From the NCBI GenBank assembly GCA_964415605.1, contig CAYQBA010000189.1:1-8540 (forward strand): a stretch of 8,540 nucleotides of DNA, given 5' to 3'. The notes under the pieces are model-generated. The model did not search any database. It worked only from the letters and a program-made list of their open reading frames with translations, and was not told where the DNA came from. Shown piece after piece: positions 1 through 6,997 of this stretch. The position numbers and the translations under genes were made by a program. The stretch's first letter is position 1; every line of letters begins with the position of its first letter. Source of the stretch: UCB3 sp964415605. Lineage in GTDB: Bacteria > Chloroflexota > Anaerolineae > Epilineales > Epilineaceae.

Positions 1-679
1 CCGACGGCGGCGCCGGCGATGCCGCGGCCGGCGGCGGGCCCCCGCGCGTCGTCGTGCTGTCCGGGGCGGGGGATATCTTCTCGGCCGGCGCCGACCTGGG
101 GTGGATGCGCTCGATGGCGGCGTACGCGTTCGACGAGAACGTCGCCGACGCGCTGCGGCTGGCGGATCTCTTCACCGCCATCCGGGAGTGCCGGCTGCCG
201 GTGGTCGCCCGGGTGCAGGGAGCGGCGATGGGCGGCGGCAGCGGGCTCGTGGCCGCGTGCGACGTCGCGGTGGCGGCGGACGACGCGCAGTTCGCGTTCA
301 GCGAGGCGCGCCTGGGCATCGTGCCGGCGGTGATCTCGCCTTACGTCATCCCGAAGATCGGCGTGGCCGCCGCGACTGAGCTGTTCCTGACCGGCGAGCG
401 GTTCGACGCCGCCCGGGCGCGGTCGATCGGCCTGGTGTCGCGCGTCGTCCCGGCGGCCGACCTCGACGCGGCGGTGGCGGAGCGGGTCGAGGCGCTGTGC
501 GCGGCCGGCCCCGACGCCCAGGCGGCGATCAAGCAGCTCATCCCGTTCGTCGCGTCCACCGGCGACCCGGTGTCGGCGCGCGAGTACACGGCCCACCTCA
601 TCGCCGACCGGCGCGCCTCGGACGAGGGGCGCGAGGGCATGGCGGCGTTCCTCGAGCGGCGCCGGGCACGGTGGCTGCC

Positions 680-683
<4 letters not shown>
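1..683 (+). CDS. liuC: Methylglutaconyl-CoA hydratase (crotonase family), 5' truncated by window edge
   Basis: This enzyme hydrates 3-methylglutaconyl-CoA to 3-hydroxy-3-methylglutaryl-CoA, the penultimate step of leucine/isovalerate breakdown in the cytoplasm. The reading frame is open from base 3, so the start lies upstream; 226 codons are visible before TGA 681-683. Crotonase features run in order: GDIFSAGADLGWM (visible residues 23-35), the oxyanion-hole segment GAAMGGGSGLVAACD (73-87), and SEARLGIVPAVISPY (100-114). GADLxWM and GIVPAVISPYV are typical of the methylglutaconyl-CoA hydratase branch. Of the two catalytic glutamates of ordinary enoyl-CoA hydratases, the first position is Gly (G81) and the second is kept (E101, codon 303-305). 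Visible residues 1-15 are Gly/Ala/Pro-rich, where family members usually have a short loop before the VVVLSG strand. The stop overlaps the next start by 4 bases (GTGA, 680-683), indicating an operon with the carboxylase genes. The family is certain; the specific substrate rests on motifs and context. Confidence 0.93.
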
Positions 684-2217
<1,534 letters not shown>

Positions 2218-2221
<4 letters not shown>

Positions 2222-2286
2222 GATCGGGGAGTCAGCCGGCGCGCGCGGGCGGGCATCGGCCCGCGGCGAAGGGGGTGCGCCGATGA
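2218..2286 (+). CDS. 22-codon micro-ORF linking the biotin carboxylase and carrier genes
   Basis: I do not recognise this peptide. The frame starts at ATG 2218, overlapping the carboxylase stop as ATGA (2218-2221), and ends at TGA 2284-2286, overlapping the carrier-protein start as ATGA (2283-2286). The product would be 22 residues, basic and rich in Arg, Gly, Ala and Pro, starting MRSGSQPARA and ending AAKGVRR, with no signal or membrane segment. A strong GGAGGA lies seven bases upstream. The two exact 4-base overlaps and the good ribosome site suggest ribosomes translate through it, so its likely role is translational coupling that fixes carboxylase:carrier stoichiometry rather than making a functional peptide. 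It could instead be the relic of a linker once in frame between the two genes, or a chance ORF in GC-rich DNA. Confidence 0.4.
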
Positions 2287-2777
2287 AGGTCGTGCTGCGC
2301 GCGGGCGAGGCGCGTCGCGAGGTCCGGATCCTGCGGCGCGGCAGCCGCCTGCAGGTGCAGTTCGAGGACGGCCGGACGATCGAGGCGACGCTGTTGGCCG
2401 GCTCGGGCGGGGTCTTCGAGCTCGAGCGCGGCCACGACCGGGTGCACGGCGTCGGCGCGGCGCTGGATACCCAGGCCCGGCAGGTGTGGGTGAACGGCCG
2501 GACGCTGTGCTACCAGCGCGAGCAGCGCGCCGGCGGCCCGCGCGAGGCGGCGGCCGACGGGGGGCTGGCGGCGACGATCCCGGCCGTCGTGGTCGAGGTG
2601 CTGGTCGCCCCGGGCGACGCGGTGGCGGACGGCCAGAAGCTCGTCCTCCTGGAGAGCATGAAGATGGTGCTGCCGATCGTCGCGCCGCACGCGGGTGTCG
2701 TCAAGGCCGTGCGCTGCGCGCCCGGCGACGCGGTCGCGCCCGGGGTGCCGCTGGTCGAGCTCGAACAGGCGGATTAG
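2283..2777 (+). CDS. Biotin carboxyl carrier protein subunit with N-terminal biotin-transfer-like region
   Basis: This protein carries the biotin shuttled between the biotin carboxylase and the carboxyltransferase. It has 164 residues. Residues about 96-162 form a biotinyl/lipoyl domain: the first half has VLVAPGDAVADGQKLVLLE, the biotinylation motif ESMKM is at 124-128 (K127 the modified lysine), and the second half ends with GDAVAPGVPLVELE. Residues 1-80 are predicted beta-rich (VVLRAGEARREVRIL, LQVQFEDGR, QVWVNGRTLCYQRE) and resemble the biotin-transfer region that follows the carboxylase core in one-piece methylcrotonyl-CoA carboxylase alpha subunits. Gly/Ala-rich residues 83-95 link the parts. 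The usual PMPG turn at the start of the biotinyl domain is replaced by TIPAV (98-102), and ESMKM is followed by V rather than the common E. ATG 2283 is preceded by AAGGGGG at 2269-2275, seven bases away. The gene ends at TAG 2775-2777, and a 153-base gap follows. Confidence 0.92.
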   Translation: MKVVLRAGEARREVRILRRGSRLQVQFEDGRTIEATLLAGSGGVFELERGHDRVHGVGAALDTQARQVWVNGRTLCYQREQRAGGPREAAADGGLAATIPAVVVEVLVAPGDAVADGQKLVLLESMKMVLPIVAPHAGVVKAVRCAPGDAVAPGVPLVELEQAD

Positions 2778-2865
2778 CAGGATTGGCGGGCGCGGGCGGT
2801 TGTCCGAGCGGGCGGGCCCGCGCTGGCGAGTCGCCGCCGGGACCGCGCCGGCCGGGTGGGCTGGA

Positions 2866-2894
2866 TTGCGCTCGCGCTTTGCGTTCGATATGCA
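2866..2894 (+). promoter_or_regulatory. Candidate sigma70-type promoter for the HMG-CoA lyase gene
   Basis: TTGCGC (2866-2871), 17 bases, then TATGCA (2889-2894). The -10 lies in the only AT-rich island of the gap 2778-2930: ATATGCATAT at 2888-2897 is a 10-base palindrome and runs into TATAAC (2895-2900), an alternative -10 without a good -35. Predicted transcription start is around 2901, giving a leader of about 30 bases before ATG 2931. This would let the lyase be expressed apart from the upstream carboxylase genes. The rest of the 153-base gap shows only GC-rich sequence with no convincing terminator. Confidence 0.35.
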
Positions 2895-2930
2895 TATAAC
2901 ATCTCGACCCGCCGACGCGTCCTAATTGAC

Positions 2931-3965
2931 ATGAGCACTGATTCCGACATCGATCGATCCCACGACCAGCGCAACGGCGATGCGCACGCCTCGGCGATCG
3001 CCCCCACCGCGACGCAGGCGCCGTCCGGCGCCGGTGCCGGCGGCTGGGATGCCGCCTTGCCGTCGCGCGTCCGGGTCGTCGAGGTCGGCCCGCGCGACGG
3101 GCTGCAGAACCTGCCGGGCTTCGTGCCGACCGAGGTCAAGATCGCGCTGATCAACCGGCTGGTGGGCCTGGGCCTGGACCGGATCGAGGCGGTTGCCTTC
3201 GTCCACCCGCGCTCGGTGCCGCAGATGCGCGACGCACACGAGATCATGCGCGCGGTCAGGCGCGGGCCAACGCGGTTCATGGGCCTGGTTCCCAACCGCC
3301 GCGGCACCGAGCGCGCGCTGGCGGCCGGCCTGGACATGCTGAACTTCGTGGTCTCGGCCACCGAGTCGTTCAACCAGGCCAACCTCAACCAGTCGATCGG
3401 CGCTTCGCTCGCCGCGCTGGCCGACTCGATGCCGCTGGCGCTGGGCGCCGGCGTGCCGATGCGGCTGACGATCTCGACGTCGTTCGGCTGCCCGTACGAG
3501 GGCCACGTCGACCCGGCGCGGGTGATCGAGATCGCGCGGCGCGGCGCGGACCTCGGGTGCGGCGAGATCTGCCTGGGCGACACTACAGGCATGGCCAACC
3601 CGCGGCAGGTGTACCACCTCTTCCGCGACCTCGCGGCGGCGCTGCCGGGGGTCGCGGTCGCCGTTCACCTGCACAACACGCGCGGCGCCGGCGCGGCCAA
3701 CCTCGTCGCCGCGCTGCAGGCCGGGGTGACGATCTTCGATGCGTCGATCGGCGGGCTCGGCGGGTGCCCATACGCCCCTGGCGCCACCGGCAACGTCTCG
3801 ACCGAGGACATGGTGCACATGTTGCACGAGATGGGCGTCGACACCGGCGTCGACCTCGACCGGCTGATCGACACGGCACGCGCCCTCGAAGGCGCGCTCG
3901 GCATACCGCTGACCGGTCAGGTCATCCGCGCGGGCGTGGCGTACGCGCTGTCGGCGCGGGGGTGA
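2931..3965 (+). CDS. liuE: 3-hydroxy-3-methylglutaryl-CoA lyase
   Basis: This enzyme cleaves HMG-CoA to acetoacetate and acetyl-CoA, the last step of leucine degradation (also called mvaB/HMGL). From ATG 2931 the protein has 344 residues with a TIM-barrel DRE-TIM lyase core. Key elements are EVGPRDGLQN (51-60; catalytic Arg55 and metal Asp56), FVHPRSVPQM (90-99), FGCPYEG (185-191), metal-binding HLHNTRG (246-252; H246, H248) and the HMG-CoA lyase signature GGLGGCPYAPGATGN (274-288) with active-site C279. The family usually starts just before the VVEVGPRDG strand, so residues 1-45 are an extra, polar, then Ala/Gly/Pro-rich extension. ATG 2931 has no clear Shine-Dalgarno; an in-frame TTG at 3057 would give a 302-residue protein of normal family length. 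The signature has Asn-Thr-Arg after the second His, where the human enzyme has Asp-Thr-Tyr. The cytoplasmic product completes the pathway begun by the upstream hydratase and carboxylase genes. Confidence 0.94.
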   Translation: MSTDSDIDRSHDQRNGDAHASAIAPTATQAPSGAGAGGWDAALPSRVRVVEVGPRDGLQNLPGFVPTEVKIALINRLVGLGLDRIEAVAFVHPRSVPQMRDAHEIMRAVRRGPTRFMGLVPNRRGTERALAAGLDMLNFVVSATESFNQANLNQSIGASLAALADSMPLALGAGVPMRLTISTSFGCPYEGHVDPARVIEIARRGADLGCGEICLGDTTGMANPRQVYHLFRDLAAALPGVAVAVHLHNTRGAGAANLVAALQAGVTIFDASIGGLGGCPYAPGATGNVSTEDMVHMLHEMGVDTGVDLDRLIDTARALEGALGIPLTGQVIRAGVAYALSARG

Positions 3966-3987
3966 GGCGGCGGCGCCCCATCACCCC
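3959..3987. terminator. Inverted repeat spanning the two convergent stop codons, possible bidirectional terminator
   Basis: GGGGTGA (3959-3965) and TCACCCC (3981-3987) form a perfect 7-base stem around a 15-base GC-rich loop. The inner ends of the arms are the stop codons of the lyase (TGA 3963-3965) and, on the other strand, purF (3981-3983). Neither direction has a T-run after the stem, so this is not a canonical intrinsic terminator; it could block read-through between convergent genes, or be fortuitous. Confidence 0.3.
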
Positions 3988-5375
3988 TCCCACGCCTTCG
4001 CCTCGGTGATCGGGATCGGGTACTGCCCGTCGAAGCACGCCATGCAGAAGCTTGCGCCGTCGCCCACGCACGCGCGCAGGCCCTCGATCGACATGTACAT
4101 CAGCGAGTCGGCCGTCAGGTGCTGGCAGATCATGTCCACCGACAGCCGGCTGCCGATGAGCTGGTCGCGGTCCGGCGTGTCGACGCCGTAGTAGCACGAG
4201 TGCTGCGTGATCGGGCTGCCGATGCGCAGGTGCACCTCGCTGGCGCCCGCGGCGCGGACCATGCGCACCAGCTTGCGCGACGTCGTGCCGCGCACGATCG
4301 AGTCGTCGACCAGGATCACCCGCCGGCCCTTGAACACGCTGCGCAGCGGGTTGAACTTGTGCTTGACCCCGTCGTCGCGCCCGGGCTGGTCCGGGCTGAT
4401 GAAGGTCCGGCCGACGTAGTGGTTGCGGACGAGCCCGAACTCGAACGGGATGCCCGAGGCGTGCGCGTAGCCCAGCGCCACGGCGTTCGACGAGTCCGGC
4501 ACCGGCACCACCACGTCGCCCTTGACGGTGTCGTGCTCGGCCAGCCACTGGCCGAAGCGCTTGCGCACGTCGTAGCTGCGCTCGCCGAACGTGATCGAGT
4601 CCGGCCGGCTGAAGTAGACGTGCTCGAACACGCAGTGGGCGGGCTTGGTGCGCTCGCCGCGCAGCGCCTGGGCGTCGGGGTGCGGGTGGCGCTGCATGCC
4701 GTGGCGGCTAAACTCGACCACCTCGCCCGGCTCGAGGTCGCCGACGAGGTCGACCCGGCAGATGTCGAGCGCGTTGGTCTCGCTGGCCACCACCCAGTGC
4801 CCGCCGCCCGACCCAAACGACAGCGGACGGATGGCGAACGGGTCGCGGATGGCGTATAGCCGGTCGCGCGTGATGAGGCACGCGCTGTACGCCCCCTTGA
4901 CGTCCGCCTGCATCTTGCGGATGGCCTCGATGATCGGCAGATGGCGGCGGATGTGGTGGAACGCGATGTACTTGAGGATCAGCTCGCCGTCGTTGGTGCC
5001 GGCGAAATCCACCCCGTCGGACTCCAGGAAGTGCCGGATCTCCCAGTAGTTGGTCAGGTCGCCGTTCGACCCCAACGCCATCGCCGGCCCGCTCAGCGTC
5101 GTCACGAGGTGCGGCTGGGCGTTGTCCACGCGGTTGCTGCCCTGGGTCGGGTAGCGGACGTGGCCGCACGCCACGTGCCCGGCGAACTCCGGGGTCGGGC
5201 GCTCGCGGAACACCTCGCGCACGTAGCCCAACCCGCGGTGCAACCGGATGCGCTTGCCGTCGGAAATGGCGATGCCGCAGGCGTCCTGGCCGCGGTGCTG
5301 CATCTGGAAGAGCCCGTTGATCACGTCCGGCAGCACGTCCGCCGCGCTTGAGAACATGCCCATCACGCCGCACAT
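3981..5375 (-). CDS. purF: Amidophosphoribosyltransferase PurF
   Basis: PurF makes 5-phosphoribosylamine from PRPP and glutamine, the committed step of de novo purine synthesis, in the cytoplasm. The protein has 464 residues, slightly shorter than most homologues. The N-terminal glutaminase (Ntn) domain starts directly at the nucleophile, MCGVMGMF with C2, so there is no propeptide. It continues with GHVRYPTQG (71-79), SNGDLTNY (103-110, where many PurF have HNGN) and TNDGE (127-131). The phosphoribosyltransferase half carries VPVPDSSNAVA (290-300) and the PRPP loop VILVDDSIVRGTTS (353-366). Four cysteines in the contexts AHCVFE (C248), HSCYYG (C394) and FCMACF (C444, C447) match the 4Fe-4S ligand set of the Bacillus-type enzyme. 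ATG 5375 is fixed by the required Cys2; GAGG lies five bases upstream. It is convergent with the HMG-CoA lyase and divergent from fahA, so it is probably a single-gene unit with its own promoter. No purine riboswitch is seen in the short leader. Confidence 0.97.
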   Translation of the reverse strand: MCGVMGMFSSAADVLPDVINGLFQMQHRGQDACGIAISDGKRIRLHRGLGYVREVFRERPTPEFAGHVACGHVRYPTQGSNRVDNAQPHLVTTLSGPAMALGSNGDLTNYWEIRHFLESDGVDFAGTNDGELILKYIAFHHIRRHLPIIEAIRKMQADVKGAYSACLITRDRLYAIRDPFAIRPLSFGSGGGHWVVASETNALDICRVDLVGDLEPGEVVEFSRHGMQRHPHPDAQALRGERTKPAHCVFEHVYFSRPDSITFGERSYDVRKRFGQWLAEHDTVKGDVVVPVPDSSNAVALGYAHASGIPFEFGLVRNHYVGRTFISPDQPGRDDGVKHKFNPLRSVFKGRRVILVDDSIVRGTTSRKLVRMVRAAGASEVHLRIGSPITQHSCYYGVDTPDRDQLIGSRLSVDMICQHLTADSLMYMSIEGLRACVGDGASFCMACFDGQYPIPITEAKAWEG

Positions 5376-5412
5376 AAGCGCCTCGCTCCTGCGTCTCCGT
5401 CATCCCGAGAGG

Positions 5413-5433
5413 GTCGCCGCAATCGTAGGCGAC
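5413..5433 (-). promoter_or_regulatory. Inverted repeat enclosing the purF -10, possible operator
   Basis: GTCGCC (5413-5418) and GGCGAC (5428-5433) are perfect 6-base arms around nine bases containing the whole candidate purF -10 (5422-5427). A repressor bound here would block RNA polymerase. It does not resemble the E. coli PurR box. Short dyads are common by chance in DNA this GC-rich, so confidence is low. Confidence 0.2.
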
Positions 5434-5450
5434 GCGGTGGCTGGGCGCAA
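5422..5450 (-). promoter_or_regulatory. Candidate sigma70-type promoter for purF
   Basis: Read on the minus strand: TTGCGC (5450-5445), a 17-base spacer, then TACGAT (5427-5422), which matches TATAAT at four of six positions. The predicted transcription start is near 5415, leaving about 40 bases of leader before ATG 5375. It is oriented away from the fahA promoter candidate, as expected for this divergent gene pair. Confidence 0.45.
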
Positions 5451-5466
5451 GGAATCGCCGCGCCGG

Positions 5467-5495
5467 TTGCCTCGCGGGCCCGGCGTGTCTAGGAT
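5467..5495 (+). promoter_or_regulatory. Candidate sigma70-type promoter for fahA
   Basis: TTGCCT (5467-5472), a 17-base spacer, then TAGGAT (5490-5495); each hexamer matches consensus at four of six positions. Predicted start is around 5502, giving a leader of about 106 bases that contains an inverted repeat at 5511-5529. The form is the same as the purF candidate on the other strand. Confidence 0.45.
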
Positions 5496-5510
5496 TGCCC
5501 GCGCGCCCGC

Positions 5511-5529
5511 GACGTCGGCGTTCGACGTC
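5511..5529 (+). promoter_or_regulatory. 7-5-7 inverted repeat just downstream of the fahA promoter, possible operator
   Basis: GACGTCG (5511-5517), five bases, CGACGTC (5523-5529) is a perfect dyad about ten bases after the predicted transcription start, the usual place for a repressor operator. A second, overlapping dyad GTCGA/TCGAC with a five-base spacer follows at 5527-5541. Aromatic-degradation genes are often repressor-controlled, but no regulator gene is in the window. An mRNA hairpin is an alternative; chance is possible. Confidence 0.25.
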
Positions 5530-5592
5530 GAGGCCGTCGACCGCGCCGTCCGGCACCGGCGCGGCGTGATCGCCCCACCCGCTCGCCAGATC

Positions 5593-5597
5593 GAGGA
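5593..5597 (+). promoter_or_regulatory. Shine-Dalgarno (GAGGA) supporting the fahA GTG start
   Basis: GAGGA lies ten bases before GTG 5608. It favours 5608 over the in-frame GTG at 5566, which has no comparable site and would add residues not seen at the usual N terminus of the family. Confidence 0.45.
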
Positions 5598-5607
5598 CAG
5601 AACCACC

Positions 5608-6912
5608 GTGGACCAGACGCACGATCCGTACCGGCAGTCGTTCATCTCGCACCCGGCCGACAGCCACTTCCCGATCCAGAACCTCCCGTTCGGCGTCTGC
5701 CGGCGCCCGGACGATGCCGCGCCGCGCGTGTGCACCGCCATCGGGGACCACGTCGTGGACCTGGCGGTGCTCGACGAGGCCGGCCTCTTTGACGGCCCCG
5801 AGCTCGCCGGCCGGCGCGTGTTCGCGGCCGGAGCGCTGAACCCGTTCATGGCGCTCGGTCGCGCCGCGTGGCGCGAGGCGCGCGCCCGCCTGAGCCACCT
5901 GCTCGACGTCGAGACGCTGACGCTGCAGGACGACAAGCCCCTGCGCGCCAAGGCCATCCTGCCGATGCGCGACGTCGAGCTGCGCCTCCCGGTCGAGATC
6001 GGCGACTACACCGACTTCTACTCGTCGCGCGAGCACGCCACGAACGTCGGCACGATGTTCCGCGGCGCCGACAACGCGCTCATGCCCAACTGGCTGCACC
6101 TGCCCGTGGGCTACCACGGCCGCGCCAGCTCGGTCGTCGTCAGCGGGACGCCGGTGCGGCGCCCGCTTGGCCAGACCCACGATGGGCAAGCGGCGGCGCC
6201 CGACTTCGGTCCGACCCGCGAGCTCGACTTCGAGCTCGAGGTCGGCGCGCTCGTCGGGACCGGCAACCCGCTCGGCACCCCGATCCCCGCCGCGCACGCG
6301 CTCGACCACGTGTTCGGGCTCGTGCTCGTCAACGACTGGAGCGCGCGCGACATCCAGCGCTGGGAGTACGTGCCGCTCGGGCCGTTCCTTGCCAAGAGCT
6401 TCGGCACCACGATCTCGCCGTGGGTGGTGACGCTCGACGCGCTCGAGCCGTTCCGCTGCCCAGGGCCGACGCAGCGGCCGACCCCGCTGCCGTACCTCGA
6501 GGTGCCAGGTGATCAGGCCTACGACATCGCGCTCGAGGTCGCGCTGCAAAGCGAGGCGATGCGGCGGACCGAGCGGTTGAAGACCCCCCACCGCGTGTGC
6601 CAGACCAACTTCAAACACCTCTACTGGAGCCTCGCCCAGCAGGTGGCGCACCACACCGTCGGCGGGTGCAACCTGCGCACCGGCGACCTGCTCGCGTCAG
6701 GCACCATCAGCGGCCCGACGCCCGACAGCCGCGGCAGCCTGCTCGAGATCACGTGGCGCGGCAGCATGCCGCTGCGCATGCCCAACGGCGACGAGCGGCG
6801 GTTCCTCGAGGACGGCGATCGTGTGATCATGACCGGGTGGTGCCAGGGGGTCCGTCACCGCATCGGCTTCGGCACGGCCGAGGGCACGGTGGTCGCGGCG
6901 CGCGAGGCGTGA
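5608..6912 (+). CDS. fahA: Fumarylacetoacetase (FAH), tyrosine/homogentisate degradation
   Basis: This enzyme hydrolyses 4-fumarylacetoacetate to fumarate and acetoacetate, the last step of tyrosine and phenylalanine catabolism via homogentisate. The protein has 434 residues, close to the roughly 420 of the animal enzyme. The N-terminal SH3-like domain begins with DSHFPIQNLPFGV (18-30), the usual opening of bacterial FAH. By alignment from memory to the mammalian enzyme, metal ligands are D136 (in YTDFYSSREHATN), E209 and E211 (in ELDFELEVG) and D243 (in NDWSARDIQRWEY). Catalytic or substrate residues are H143, R247, Q250, K263 (FLAKSFGTT), and T366 and E380 (GTISG...SLLE). All key residues are present, so it should be active. 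GTG 5608 is chosen for its fit to the family start and the GAGGA ten bases upstream. No other homogentisate-pathway gene is in the window. It is divergent from purF and convergent with the antiporter gene, with 85 bases between the stops. Confidence 0.96.
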   Translation: MDQTHDPYRQSFISHPADSHFPIQNLPFGVCRRPDDAAPRVCTAIGDHVVDLAVLDEAGLFDGPELAGRRVFAAGALNPFMALGRAAWREARARLSHLLDVETLTLQDDKPLRAKAILPMRDVELRLPVEIGDYTDFYSSREHATNVGTMFRGADNALMPNWLHLPVGYHGRASSVVVSGTPVRRPLGQTHDGQAAAPDFGPTRELDFELEVGALVGTGNPLGTPIPAAHALDHVFGLVLVNDWSARDIQRWEYVPLGPFLAKSFGTTISPWVVTLDALEPFRCPGPTQRPTPLPYLEVPGDQAYDIALEVALQSEAMRRTERLKTPHRVCQTNFKHLYWSLAQQVAHHTVGGCNLRTGDLLASGTISGPTPDSRGSLLEITWRGSMPLRMPNGDERRFLEDGDRVIMTGWCQGVRHRIGFGTAEGTVVAAREA

Positions 6913-6997
6913 CGGGTGGGCGCCGGGCGCGCGTGGCGCGGGCAGCGCCTCCATCCACGACCCATGCGGTCCCGGCGCCTCGGTCGGGTCGCCAGCG

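Noticed and set aside
2805..2835. Palindromes such as GCGGGCCCGC and GGCGAGTCGCC after the carrier gene, as a terminator
   Set aside because: The stems are short or have no usable loop, and no T-run follows; they look like GC-rich background.
2926..2954. Perfect -35 hexamer TTGACA at 2926-2931
   Set aside because: It overlaps the lyase start codon and no acceptable -10 follows at 16-18 bases (only ATCGAT-like sequence).
5248..5607. N-terminal extension of fumarylacetoacetase upstream of GTG 5608
   Set aside because: It would run through the purF start and both promoter candidates; the protein matches the family from just after 5608 and has a Shine-Dalgarno there.
4708..6654. Minus-strand open frame of 648 codons across the purF start and fahA
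   Set aside because: It runs through the divergent promoter region and opposite the conserved FAH motifs, with Arg/Pro/Ala-biased shadow composition.
6913..6997. Terminator between the convergent fahA and antiporter genes
   Set aside because: CGACCC (6958-6963) and GGGTCG (6986-6991) can pair, but the 22-base loop is long and there is no T-run in either direction.
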